A stretch of DNA of 16,418 nucleotides from CAYSHJ01 sp964589725. GTDB taxonomy: Bacteria > Planctomycetota > Planctomycetia > Planctomycetales > Planctomycetaceae. The notes beneath the pieces were generated by a model that saw only the letters and a program-made list of their open reading frames with translations, searched no databases and had not been told where the DNA came from. Each line of letters opens with the position of its first letter. Within the stretch, counting starts at the first letter, position 1. Location: positions 1-16,418 of the forward strand of contig CAZPUJ010000347.1 in the NCBI GenBank assembly GCA_964589725.1. The letters are read 5' to 3'. The position numbers and the translations under genes are program-made. Below, piece after piece: positions 1 to 8,080 of this stretch.

Positions 1-1445
1 AGCTGGGGCAGATTCTCAGCACTCGTCCCGATCTGTTGCCTGAGCCGCTGGTGACCGAGCTGAGTCAGCTTCAGGCAAACACGCCGCCGGATTCGATTGA
101 CGTTGTGCGCCGAATCATTCAGGCCGAGTTGGGCCAGCCGCCGGAGGATCTCTTCGCAGAATTCGAATTCACGCCGATCGCGTCCGCTTCGATCGGACAA
201 GTTCATCAAGCGCGGCTTAAGTCGGGACCGCCGGTCGCCGTGAAGATTCAACACGGCGACATCGAAGACCGCATTCGGCGTGACTTGCACATTATGGCTG
301 GGTTGGCCGAGTTGCTCGAGAAACATGTGACTGAGTTTCGAGCCTACAAGCCCGCGGCGCTGGTTCGTCGTTTTCGGCGAACGCTGCTGCAGGAGATGGA
401 TTTTGCGGGCGAGCGCCGGAACATCGAATCGTTTGCCAGCCGGTTCGCCGATGACGAGACCGTCCATTTTCCGGCTGTCTATCCGGAGTTTTGCAGCCGC
501 CGAGTTTTGACGATGGAGTTGCTCGACGGAATTCCTGGTACCGATCGCGCTCGTTTGGCCGCCTCCGGCTGCGACCTGAATGAGTTCGCTCGGCGCGCGG
601 CGAACATGTACGTGAAGATGATCTTTCACGACGGCTTGTATCATGCCGATCCGCATCCCGGGAATTACATGGTCTTGCCGGGCGGCGTGGTCGGTGTGCT
701 CGATTGCGGCATGATCGGCCGGCTGGATGAGACGATTCGCGAGGACTTCGAGGCTCTGATCTTGTGCTTTGTCGATCAAGACGCGCGCGAGTTGTCTAAT
801 CTCGTCGTGCGACTTGGCTCCGCGCCGGCGAATCTCGATTTCGATGCGTTGCGGGCCGACGTTTCGGAGTTCGTCAGCCAGTATGGCAACCAACCGTTGA
901 GCGAATTCGATCTGAGTGGAGCGCTCACCGAGATGACCAGCCTCATCCGCCGCTATCACATCGCACTTCCGACGGAAGCTGCGCTGCTCTTCCGGACCTT
1001 GGTGATCTTGGAGGGCAGCGCGCGGCAACTCAGCCCACAATTCAGCCTGATTCGCGTGATTCAAAGTTACTACGAGCGAGCTAGTTTGAATCGGTTCATG
1101 CCGCGACGATTCCTGCGAAAAGTGCGACGCACCTACCGCGATTGGGACCGCCTTTTCGTCTCTCTTCCGAGTGACCTGTCCGACCTGTTGCGTCGCTTCC
1201 GAAACGGCTCGTTGGAGATCCATCACGAGCATCGCCGCCTGGAAACAACGATCAATCACCTCGTGGTCGGCATCTTGGTGGCGGCCCTGTTTCTCGGTTC
1301 CGCCAATCTGCTGAGCAATCACGCGCCACCGCTTGTTCTCGGTGTGTCGCTGGTAGGAGCGGTCGGAGTCCTGACTTCCGTGTTTCTCGGCATCAGACTG
1401 CTGCTGGTCATTCGCCGCGAGATCGGCGAGAACGACGCGAAATGA
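1..1445 (+). CDS. UbiB/ABC1/AarF-family atypical kinase, 5' end missing
   Basis: This is the C-terminal part of an ABC1/UbiB protein kinase-like ATPase. The family acts at membranes in ubiquinone and isoprenoid-quinone metabolism, and the substrate here is unknown. The frame is open from the window edge: the codons from position 3 read LGQILSTRPDLLP, the family's conserved KxGQ segment. The TTG at 36 is therefore internal and the true start lies upstream of the window. Numbering residues from that TTG, the ATP-side loop is PIASASIGQVH (47-57), the lysine of VAVK is K70, the catalytic loop is HADPHPGN (203-210), and the metal-binding DFG motif appears as DCG (223-225). Two hydrophobic helices near the C-terminus (about 409-427 and 433-458) resemble the C-terminal membrane anchor of UbiB. 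The stop is TGA at 1443-1445. The family call is firm and the pathway is not. About 227 bp without a clear gene follow. Confidence 0.93.
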   Translation, partial: LGQILSTRPDLLPEPLVTELSQLQANTPPDSIDVVRRIIQAELGQPPEDLFAEFEFTPIASASIGQVHQARLKSGPPVAVKIQHGDIEDRIRRDLHIMAGLAELLEKHVTEFRAYKPAALVRRFRRTLLQEMDFAGERRNIESFASRFADDETVHFPAVYPEFCSRRVLTMELLDGIPGTDRARLAASGCDLNEFARRAANMYVKMIFHDGLYHADPHPGNYMVLPGGVVGVLDCGMIGRLDETIREDFEALILCFVDQDARELSNLVVRLGSAPANLDFDALRADVSEFVSQYGNQPLSEFDLSGALTEMTSLIRRYHIALPTEAALLFRTLVILEGSARQLSPQFSLIRVIQSYYERASLNRFMPRRFLRKVRRTYRDWDRLFVSLPSDLSDLLRRFRNGSLEIHHEHRRLETTINHLVVGILVAALFLGSANLLSNHAPPLVLGVSLVGAVGVLTSVFLGIRLLLVIRREIGENDAK

Positions 1446-1672
1446 ATGGGGGTTCCAACCGGATCGCTGTCGCCCGTTGACAGGAATGAATTGACCGCAG
1501 ATCCGAGTATTGCCAATACGATGAGGAATGCCGCAGCCGCCGCACGAACAGCGATACCGATTGCGAATCGCTTTGCGAGCAGCAGAGTTCTCACTCGGCG
1601 GCGTGGGACACGACCGCTACGATGTCTGTTGGCGCTGAAGGTGAATCGCCGTTTTCTCCAAGGTTTCGGATC

Positions 1673-3103
1673 GTGAATCACGACGTTTACGAAAACCCGC
1701 TCATCAATAGGTACGCCTCGCGGCAGATGGCCGAGTTGTGGTCGGAGCAACGTAAACATTCGACGTGGCGGCGGCTCTGGGTCGCGTTGGCGGAGTCCGA
1801 ACGAGAACTGGGAATCGACATTTCAGAATCTCAAATCTCGGATTTGAAATCGGCCGTCGACGACATCGACTTCGACTTGGCCGCGAAGTACGAGCGGGAA
1901 CTGCGTCACGACGTGATGGCTCACGTTCACGCCTACGGTGACCGCTGCCCGTCGGCGAAGCGGATTATTCATCTCGGCGCGACGTCTTGCTATGTCACGG
2001 ACAACACGGACTTAATCCTCATTCGCGAGGGATCGCAACAACTGCAACTTCGATTGGTCGCGGTCATCGACGAACTGGCGAAGTTCGCGGTCCAGCATCG
2101 CGAACTGCCGTGTCTCGGATTCACGCACTTGCAGCCGGCTCAGCCGACCACGGTTGGCAAGCGAGCGACCTTGTGGTGTTATGACCTTGTGCTCGATTTG
2201 GTCGAAGTCGAACATCGACTGGCGACGCTGAAGTGCCGCGGTGTGAAAGGGACGACCGGCACGCAGGCGTCGTTCATGACGCTCTTCGATGGCGATCATT
2301 CCAAGATCGAAGAATTGGACCGACGAGTCTCGCGGAAGATGGGTTTTGACGCGGCGTACTCGGTCACGGGTCAGACGTACTCGCGCAAGGTCGATTCGCA
2401 AGTGCTCGACGTGCTCAGCGGGATTGGTCAGTCGGCTCACAAGGCTGGGACGGACCTGCGGCTGTTGCAAAGTCGTAAGGAAGTCGAAGAGCCGTTTGAG
2501 GAGCAACAAATCGGGTCGTCGGCGATGGCTTACAAACGGAATCCGATGCGGGCGGAACGGATGTGCTCGCTGGCTCGATTCGCGATGAGCCTGTCGATGA
2601 ATGCAGCTCAGACGATGGCCACGCAGTGGCTGGAGCGAACGCTCGACGACAGCGCGAACCGGCGGCTCACGCTGCCGCAAGCGTTCTTGGCGATCGATGC
2701 CGTGCTGATCCTGTACCGCAACATTGTCGACGGGCTGGTCGTGTACCCGAAAGTGCTCGCAAAACATCTCGACGAAGAACTGCCGTTCATGGCGACCGAG
2801 GAAATCCTGATGGCTGGCGTGCAAGCCGGCGGCGACCGACAGGCGTTGCACGAACGGATTCGCGTCCATAGCCAAGCCGCCGCGCGCGAGGTCAAGGAGC
2901 AGGGCCGACCGAACGACCTACTCGACCGCTTGCGCCGCGATCCGGCCTTCGCGGCGGTCGATCTCAGCAACGCCTTGGCCGCACGCCGTTTTGTCGGGCG
3001 TGCGCCCGAGCAAGTCGACGCGTTCGTCGCGGACGTCGTCGAGCCGATTCGCCAGCGATACTCGCAACTCTTGAATCAGCAGCCCGAACCGTTACGTGTC
3101 TGA
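1673..3103 (+). CDS. purB: Adenylosuccinate lyase (animal-like type)
   Basis: A cytosolic enzyme of purine synthesis that releases fumarate from SAICAR and from adenylosuccinate, belonging to the fumarase/aspartase superfamily. With the GTG start at 1673 it has 476 residues. Visible motifs are LRHDVMAHVH, HLGATSCYVTDNTD (H100 onward), GFTHLQPAQ (H152), the superfamily signature SSAMAYKRNP (282-291) and LERTLDDSANRR. These blocks match vertebrate ADSL almost word for word. In the signature loop the usual Pro of SSAMPYKRNP is Ala. I chose GTG 1673 because AAGG (1660-1663) lies 9 nt upstream and because the family begins a few residues before the YENPLINRYAS segment. ATG 1622, 17 codons earlier and in frame, is the alternative but has no visible ribosome site. 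No other purine gene is in the window, so it appears to stand alone. Confidence 0.95.
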   Translation: MNHDVYENPLINRYASRQMAELWSEQRKHSTWRRLWVALAESERELGIDISESQISDLKSAVDDIDFDLAAKYERELRHDVMAHVHAYGDRCPSAKRIIHLGATSCYVTDNTDLILIREGSQQLQLRLVAVIDELAKFAVQHRELPCLGFTHLQPAQPTTVGKRATLWCYDLVLDLVEVEHRLATLKCRGVKGTTGTQASFMTLFDGDHSKIEELDRRVSRKMGFDAAYSVTGQTYSRKVDSQVLDVLSGIGQSAHKAGTDLRLLQSRKEVEEPFEEQQIGSSAMAYKRNPMRAERMCSLARFAMSLSMNAAQTMATQWLERTLDDSANRRLTLPQAFLAIDAVLILYRNIVDGLVVYPKVLAKHLDEELPFMATEEILMAGVQAGGDRQALHERIRVHSQAAAREVKEQGRPNDLLDRLRRDPAFAAVDLSNALAARRFVGRAPEQVDAFVADVVEPIRQRYSQLLNQQPEPLRV

Positions 3104-3122
3104 GGTCTGTGTGTCCGTAATC

Positions 3123-3171
3123 GTAGCTGAAGTCGTGAGACTTCAGTCCGAAGTCGCACGACTTCGGCTAC
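3123..3171. repeat. Nested palindromic element (REP-like)
   Basis: A 49-bp intergenic element just after purB. It holds two adjacent hairpins: CTGAAGTC-GTGA-GACTTCAG (3127-3146) and CCGAAGTCG-CA-CGACTTCGG (3148-3167). The two also pair with each other: the outer arms GTAGCTGAAGTCGT and ACGACTTCGGCTAC are complementary over 14 positions, with one T/G mismatch that would be a G-U pair in RNA. No T-run follows, so it is a poor intrinsic terminator. The compact nested symmetry resembles REP/BIME-type dispersed palindromes. No second copy was seen in this window. Confidence 0.7.
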
Positions 3172-3236
3172 TTCGAATCACACGCACGGCGCGCAAAACC
3201 CGCAATCAAAAACTCTATTCTTGGGGAGATCGCATC

Positions 3237-3533
3237 ATGACAAAAGGACGTGCTTTGGCATTTCTGTTGCTCGCGATGGGCTTGGCTTGGGGAGTACTCG
3301 GCATACCGGCGGCTCGATCGAGCGCTGGTGGTTCAGAAGCAAAGGCCATTCGTTGGGAGTATCGCACCGAGCTTGTGGAGGCCGTCGCACTGTCCGCCAA
3401 GTTGACCGAATGGGCCAACGCGGATTGGGAGATCTTCTCCATTACCGATGGAGACCGAGTCCTTGAGACCACCGACATGACTCGCATCCGCATCGACAAG
3501 TTTCAGGTGACCGCTCGCAAGCCGCTGCAATAG
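3237..3533 (+). CDS. Small exported protein with a DUF4177-like fold
   Basis: A 98-residue hypothetical protein. The first ~30 residues form a signal peptide: MTKGR, then a Leu/Ala-rich hydrophobic stretch ending near PAARSSA. The mature part has the pattern WEYRTELVE...LTEWANADWEIFSI...IRIDKFQVTARKP, which resembles the small DUF4177 domain (WEYK...LN..G..GWELV). That similarity is by eye and its function is unknown. The start is ATG 3237 because GGGGAG (3223-3228) sits 8 nt upstream and a signal peptide begins at once. The frame stays open back to 3096, but that part overlaps the palindromic element and has no coding look. The gene converges on kdgK with only 16 nt between the two stops, and no clear terminator fits there. 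Confidence 0.75.
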   Translation: MTKGRALAFLLLAMGLAWGVLGIPAARSSAGGSEAKAIRWEYRTELVEAVALSAKLTEWANADWEIFSITDGDRVLETTDMTRIRIDKFQVTARKPLQ

Positions 3534-3549
3534 GGTGGGTATGGCCACT

Positions 3550-4647
3550 CTACCGTTGCACACGACCAGATCCCGAACCCTGCATCAGGGCTTCGATCTC
3601 GCTGCGCGTCACGGCGTTAAAGTCTCCCTTGATGCTGTGCTTGAGACAGCTCGCGGCGGCGGCGTAGCGGATCGCGACGGCGCAAGCTGACAGTTCGGGA
3701 GTGTTGAATGCGAAAACCAGCGCGCCGGCGAAGGAGTCTCCGGCGCCGACGCGGTCGACGATATTGCGGATCTCGTACGGAGCGTACTTGCCGTCGGCGT
3801 CGGTCGGCGCGAGGAACGATTTGCCGGATGAGGCCTCGAACAGCAGCGCGCCCCAATTGTTGTGGCTGGCGGAGACACTTTCACGCAACGTGATCGCAAC
3901 ATGCTGCACATTCGGAAAGTCGGCGACGATCTTTCGGGCCACATCTTGATAGCCGGTGATGTTCAGTTCTCCCGCTTCGACATTGGTGGCAGCGGCGGAG
4001 ATGCCGAGCGCGTATTCCGCGTCCTCTTCGTTGGCGATAACCACGTCCATGAACGGCATCAGCTCGCGCATGGTTTGCCGACACAAATCGGTCGACTTCG
4101 TGCCGGGCTTCCAGCTCCACAGTTTCTTGCGGAAGTTCAAATCACACGACACGGTCAGACCCAGCCTTTTGGCCGTTTGCATCGCAGTTTTCGCGGCGGC
4201 GGCGGCGTTCGCGCTGATCGCAGGAGTGATCCCCGTGATGTGAAACCACGTGGCTCCGCGCAGCGAGTTCTCGAAGTCGTACGATTCGGCCGGCATCAAT
4301 GAGATCGAACTGCCGTCGCGATCGTACGTCACCGTGCCTCCTCGCTGGTTGGCTCCGGTCTCGACGAAGTAGATGCCGAAGCGGCCTGGCTTCACGCGGC
4401 GAATCAGCTCGGTCCCGACACGCAGCTTACGCAGGTCTTGCTCCAAGCAATCGGTGATCGAGTTGTCCGGAAGAGCCGTCAGGAACGAAGCGGTTCCGCC
4501 TTGAGCAGCCACGGACACCGCGACGTTCAACTCGCCGCCGCCGAACGTTGCTTCCAGCCGACCGGGGATCACCTGCGTCAGCCGCAAGCACTCTTCCGGA
4601 CAAAGCCGCAACATCACTTCGCCAAAGGTCACCAATCGAAAGGTCAT
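3550..4647 (-). CDS. kdgK: 2-keto-3-deoxygluconate kinase (PfkB family)
   Basis: A PfkB/ribokinase-family sugar kinase of 365 residues, most like 2-dehydro-3-deoxygluconokinase, which phosphorylates KDG to KDPG in uronate and modified Entner-Doudoroff catabolism. The N-terminal substrate motif is FGGGELNVAVSVA (GGGELN 36-41). The KDG-kinase-type block SCDLNFRKKLW is at 168-177, followed by ANEEDAEYALGI (205-216). The catalytic motif is VGAGDSFAGAL with Asp304 as the base. Start ATG 4647 has AAAGGA about 10 nt upstream. It lies 42 nt after the NuoN-like gene on the same strand and is probably the last gene of that transcript. No KDPG aldolase or uronate gene is in view, so a related sugar kinase activity remains possible. 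Family confidence is high and substrate confidence moderate. Confidence 0.88.
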   Translation of the reverse strand: MTFRLVTFGEVMLRLCPEECLRLTQVIPGRLEATFGGGELNVAVSVAAQGGTASFLTALPDNSITDCLEQDLRKLRVGTELIRRVKPGRFGIYFVETGANQRGGTVTYDRDGSSISLMPAESYDFENSLRGATWFHITGITPAISANAAAAAKTAMQTAKRLGLTVSCDLNFRKKLWSWKPGTKSTDLCRQTMRELMPFMDVVIANEEDAEYALGISAAATNVEAGELNITGYQDVARKIVADFPNVQHVAITLRESVSASHNNWGALLFEASSGKSFLAPTDADGKYAPYEIRNIVDRVGAGDSFAGALVFAFNTPELSACAVAIRYAAAASCLKHSIKGDFNAVTRSEIEALMQGSGSGRVQR

Positions 4648-4689
4648 TTGTCTTTCGTCCTTTGTCAGTGGAAGTCGACACTCGGTGTT

Positions 4690-6264
4690 TTATTTCGTCG
4701 GCGCACACAGCCAGCTCAATAGCGGCCCCGGGAGCAAGCCGCAACCGATGAGAAACAGCGAGGACAGGGCGGCAGCAAACAGGGCGAAATGCCCGCCGCT
4801 GGGTTGAGGTCGGCCCAGCGGCACATCGAAGAGCATCGTCCAGACGACTCGCCCGACGACGGCCAACGTGCCGACGGAACTCATCACCGCCACAATCGCC
4901 AGCACCAACAAGCCGTCGTGAGGCACCAGCATCTGCGGCGGACCCCATTCGCCGCGCACCTGCATCGCGTGCATCGCCAGAAACAGCCGGCTCCAAAATC
5001 CGCCGAGCAACGGCAGTCCTGCTAGACTCAACCAGCACACACTGGCGCACCCGGCTGCGAGTGGTTCCGCATGCCACAGGCCTTGCAAGTCCTCGACGTG
5101 CAAGCAGCGTCGCTCGCGCCGACGTAGATACGCCGACACACCCGCCAGCCCGATGACGGCTACGCCGTCGAGCAACAGCCAGAACCAGACCCCCTCCGCC
5201 TGCGGCGGCAAGTTCCAGTCGGCGACTTGCGAGTCGAGATTCGTTCGAGCCGACGCGTCGCCGAAGCACAAGACGGCCCAACCCATCAGCAGCCAGCCGC
5301 CTTGAGCGACTGCGATGTGCGTCAGTAAACGTGTCACTTCGAGTTCCCTGCGAGCGTGAAACAACGGTGCCACGAACGTTGCGGTCGCCAACACGCCCAA
5401 CAGCAACGGAGCGGTCTCGCCCGACCCGATCGAGATGATCGGCCACAGACGCAATCCGACGAGCGTTGCGGCCGCTCGCGGAAACAACAGCACGACGGTC
5501 GTCGTCAGCGATCGAGTCGTCGCTACCGTCTGCGCTTGTCGCCAATGAAACGGAACCACGCCCGCGAAGCCCGCCAGCCCCGCACCCACGAATGCCACCG
5601 CCAGCGTCAACACGTGCGAGCCTCCTCCGGCCGCAAGCCGCACGTCGGACGGAGCGTAGCTAGTGACCAACGCCGCGCGGATTGTCTCCAACCGCGTCGC
5701 TCCCGTCAGCGCGTACAGCAGCACGAAGCCAAACAACAGACAGGCGGAAAAGAGCAAGCCGGACCACAACGGATTCGCAGAATCGAGTTCGTCGCCGCGC
5801 GCGGAATCGTCGGCCGAATCCGCTCGCACGAGCACGCCGCTTCCCACGCAGATCAACGACAAGCCCAGAAACAACGACCCCAAATCGCGAGCCAACGCTA
5901 GCAGGTTCACACCCGCGAGCAACAACAGTGTGATCGCTTGCTGTTCAGAGATGCGACGAAGGCCCGCTGCCGGCGTTTGTGATTCCGGCTGCTCGCTCCG
6001 TCCTAGCAACAGCAGCAATCCACCCCACAATGTCGTCAGCAGCCACGTGTCAAACGCCAACAGGTCAAACGGTTCGAAAGCCATCGAAGTCGCCACGTTC
6101 ATAGTCGGCCGCTCCGGCCACGCGGAGAGCGACCCGATCAACGCCATCAAACACCACGGCCCCACCCAGCGGCGAGTCCCCGGCGAATGCGCCGCGACCA
6201 AGCCGATCAGCCCAGCGGCGGTCAGCACGCCAATCGCAATCCACGCCTGCTCCCACGAGGTCAC
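4690..6264 (-). CDS. Divergent NuoN-like antiporter-type membrane subunit
   Basis: A polytopic membrane protein of 524 residues related to NuoN, one of the three proton-channel subunits of complex I (PF00361 type). The closest NuoN-like blocks are LLYALTGATRLETI (about 182-195), VVPFH (236-240) and SLAGLPLLGGFWSRLF near the C-terminus. The start is GTG 6264, overlapping the TGA of the NuoM-like gene as GTGA, with GGAGG 7 nt upstream; the open frame further upstream is a shadow of that gene. Key residues differ. The helix 5 glutamate of FLGxEL is Ser136 (FLGLSL), the helix 7 lysine position is Phe233, and the late-helix lysine of GFxxKF is Arg. The PFHxWTPDVYEGAP segment has become PFHWRQAQTVATTRS. 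I infer a NuoN paralogue whose pumping ability is uncertain. Confidence 0.8.
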   Translation of the reverse strand: MTSWEQAWIAIGVLTAAGLIGLVAAHSPGTRRWVGPWCLMALIGSLSAWPERPTMNVATSMAFEPFDLLAFDTWLLTTLWGGLLLLLGRSEQPESQTPAAGLRRISEQQAITLLLLAGVNLLALARDLGSLFLGLSLICVGSGVLVRADSADDSARGDELDSANPLWSGLLFSACLLFGFVLLYALTGATRLETIRAALVTSYAPSDVRLAAGGGSHVLTLAVAFVGAGLAGFAGVVPFHWRQAQTVATTRSLTTTVVLLFPRAAATLVGLRLWPIISIGSGETAPLLLGVLATATFVAPLFHARRELEVTRLLTHIAVAQGGWLLMGWAVLCFGDASARTNLDSQVADWNLPPQAEGVWFWLLLDGVAVIGLAGVSAYLRRRERRCLHVEDLQGLWHAEPLAAGCASVCWLSLAGLPLLGGFWSRLFLAMHAMQVRGEWGPPQMLVPHDGLLVLAIVAVMSSVGTLAVVGRVVWTMLFDVPLGRPQPSGGHFALFAAALSSLFLIGCGLLPGPLLSWLCAPTK

Positions 6265-8036
6265 GGCGAGACCTCCATTGGCTGCGTCCACTGTGGCGGG
6301 TCCGTCAGTGAAGTGCTCGTCGAAGTGCGAGAGATAATCAGACGCACCGTCGATTTTGGCGGCGGAAGCAACATCATCAGACTCGGCTGCACGCGCCACA
6401 CCACAACATTTGGCGTCACACCCATCGCGATGTTTAATAGCAGCAACCCGCAGATCACGAACCACTCGCGCACAGACCACGGCGCGGCCGACCACGCCAT
6501 TCGTTCACGATCCGCTCGGACCCACGTCCAAGCCAACAGCAAACTGATTGTCAAACTGAACACCATCGACAATTCATTCTGTTCAAACAACGCGAACAGA
6601 GTGACAAACTCCGCCGCGAACAGGCCGAAGCCCGGCAGTCCGATCCAGGCCCATAACCCCAATCGAAACGCGGCTGCACGACGTTCGGAATCTCTTGTCG
6701 AGTGATCGTCTCTGCGATTCTCGATCTCCGACGAAGGCAACAACCACAACACCAATCCCACCGTCAACGCATGCCCCAGCCAACGCAGCACGCCGCCGGT
6801 GAGCCCCTCGATCGTCAGCGTCACCACGCCAAGTAGCATTAAGTTCGACGAGGCCATCGTCGCAAAGGCGACTCGCGTCCGCCACGTTTCCGCCGCCAAG
6901 GCTTGCAGCGCGGCGTACACGCCGCTCAACCCGACGGCGAGTACAAACAACTCGGACATCGACTGGATCTGGTTGGGAAACAACGGCACGACGAACCGGA
7001 GCCAGCCGTAAACGCCGAGCTTCGCCATCACACCTGCCAATACCACCGCCATCGCTGGCGGCGCGGAGGCCAAGGCCGCCACAAAGCCTCGATGAAATGG
7101 AGCCAGCATCAACGGCACGGTGAATCCCACCCCCAGCAACACAAACAGCCATGGACTGACAAGCGTCCATAGATACAGGTTGTCGCCGGAGACCGTCCAA
7201 CGCGCGATCCCGGCGATCAATTCCGGCACGGCGAAGATCAACGGTGGAACTCGACTCGGCGATTCGCGCAACCACCCAAACGCCAACACCAGTCCGGCCA
7301 GTCCGAGCCATATCAAACCGCAACCAACCCACTGCACTCGCAGAAATCGCTGCGTCGCGATCTTGCGAGTGGAATCACCACCGCGTGCCAGCATGCATCC
7401 CAACGCCAGCAAACTGCTCATCCAGCAGACCACCAGCAGGACGACATCCAACGCGACCAACGTCCCGACCAGGCTCGCTTCCAGCCACAGCCAAATTGCC
7501 GCAGTTCCTGACGGACGGATGGTCACTCCGTCCGCCGCGGGTGGCTCAACCAAATGGGACCGATTGACAATCCGTCCCGCGGAATGCTGCTCACGTAGCC
7601 AACCGCAGACGATCAGCAGCACCGTCGCAACAACCAGCCACACGCTCAGTCCGTCCACTCCGACGCCAAAGTGAATGTCAGGCCCCCAGGCGACGGGCAC
7701 CACTCGCTGTCGTCGGCTGCCGTCGGGAAGCCTGATCTCGATTTCGGCCGTACGCAGCTCGCCGAGCCACGCGAAACTCGACCGAAATTGAAATCGTTCG
7801 ATGGGTCCGAACAAGGCCCCGTTCGCCGGTTGAGTGACCGGCTGGAGCGGTTTGTACGCCGCGAGCAACCACACGCTCAGCCCCAACGACACGATCAAAT
7901 TCACGAGCATCGTTCGTCGCACGGCCGGCTCACCAAAGCGAGCCGCTAGCGCGAGAGCAATCATCCCCGCGACCGGCACGCACACCAGCCACAACGGTAA
8001 AGCTTCGCGGATTGTCGAGACCAAGTTGGAATTCAT
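6261..8036 (-). CDS. Divergent NuoM-like antiporter-type membrane subunit
   Basis: A polytopic membrane protein, 591 residues from ATG 8036, related to NuoM. It carries the NuoM-type block FGVGVDGLSVWLVVATVLL (123-141) and a helix 8 block LAGVMAKLGVYGWLRFVVPLFP (333-354) with the lysine kept (K339). The helix 5 position that is Glu in WEMMLVP of NuoM is Met206 (CWMSSLL), and the helix 7 lysine position is Pro308. The HGWLPDAH motif is lost: the text reads LAPFHRGFVAALASAPP. A soluble loop near 160-180 is longer than I expect for NuoM. Its end overlaps the start of the NuoN-like gene by 4 nt. The start is uncertain: ATG 8072 overlaps the upstream stop as ATGA but directly abuts the GGAGG, so I prefer ATG 8036. 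It is part of a trio with the NuoL-like and NuoN-like genes. Confidence 0.8.
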   Translation of the reverse strand: MNSNLVSTIREALPLWLVCVPVAGMIALALAARFGEPAVRRTMLVNLIVSLGLSVWLLAAYKPLQPVTQPANGALFGPIERFQFRSSFAWLGELRTAEIEIRLPDGSRRQRVVPVAWGPDIHFGVGVDGLSVWLVVATVLLIVCGWLREQHSAGRIVNRSHLVEPPAADGVTIRPSGTAAIWLWLEASLVGTLVALDVVLLVVCWMSSLLALGCMLARGGDSTRKIATQRFLRVQWVGCGLIWLGLAGLVLAFGWLRESPSRVPPLIFAVPELIAGIARWTVSGDNLYLWTLVSPWLFVLLGVGFTVPLMLAPFHRGFVAALASAPPAMAVVLAGVMAKLGVYGWLRFVVPLFPNQIQSMSELFVLAVGLSGVYAALQALAAETWRTRVAFATMASSNLMLLGVVTLTIEGLTGGVLRWLGHALTVGLVLWLLPSSEIENRRDDHSTRDSERRAAAFRLGLWAWIGLPGFGLFAAEFVTLFALFEQNELSMVFSLTISLLLAWTWVRADRERMAWSAAPWSVREWFVICGLLLLNIAMGVTPNVVVWRVQPSLMMLLPPPKSTVRLIISRTSTSTSLTDPPQWTQPMEVSP

Positions 8037-8080
8037 GGGCGAAGCCCATGGCCGGGAGACTGCATCACTCATCCTCCTTT
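8034..8080 (-). promoter_or_regulatory. Leader mini-ORF and start-codon hairpin before the NuoM-like gene
   Basis: Reading the minus strand, AAAGGAGG (8080-8073) covers the last codons of the NuoL-like gene. Seven nt after it is an ATG that opens a ten-codon frame, MQSPGHGLRP. Its TGA overlaps the ATG of the NuoM-like gene at 8036 as ATGA. The same ATG is the last arm of a perfect hairpin, CATGGGC-TTC-GCCCATG (8050-8034). So the best ribosome site serves a mini-ORF, and the gene's own start codon is paired in a stem. Translation of the mini-ORF could open the stem, but this is inference. The ATG at 8072 is an alternative start for the main gene. Confidence 0.45.

Noticed and set aside
36..1445. 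TTG at 36 as the start of the UbiB-like gene
   Set aside because: The family's conserved KxGQ segment is encoded upstream of it in the same frame (from position 3), so the gene begins before the window.
1446..1676. Plus-strand frame of 76 residues between the UbiB-like gene and purB
   Set aside because: Low-complexity Ala/Arg composition, no family resemblance, overlaps the purB start region.
1319..1759. Minus-strand frame with a hydrophobic stretch (AAAAAFLIVLAILGS) over the gap after the UbiB-like gene
   Set aside because: It overlaps the ends of two firm plus-strand genes, its tail is Ser/Thr/Arg-rich as in antisense shadows, and there is no clear ribosome site. A small membrane peptide cannot be fully excluded.
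1834..1848. Palindrome CAAATC-TCG-GATTTG inside purB
   Set aside because: It lies in a normally aligned part of the enzyme with no extra residues, so there is no sign of an insertion.
3123..3171. Intrinsic terminator for purB
   Set aside because: Strong stems but no following T-run on either strand.
3096..3236. Upstream extension of the exported-protein gene
   Set aside because: It would read through the palindromic element and lacks a ribosome site; the signal peptide starts cleanly at ATG 3237 with GGGGAG 8 nt upstream.
4427..5545. Long minus-strand frame of 372 residues across the kdgK/NuoN-like junction
   Set aside because: Arg/Ser/Gly-rich shadow of the two real genes; no membrane or family pattern.
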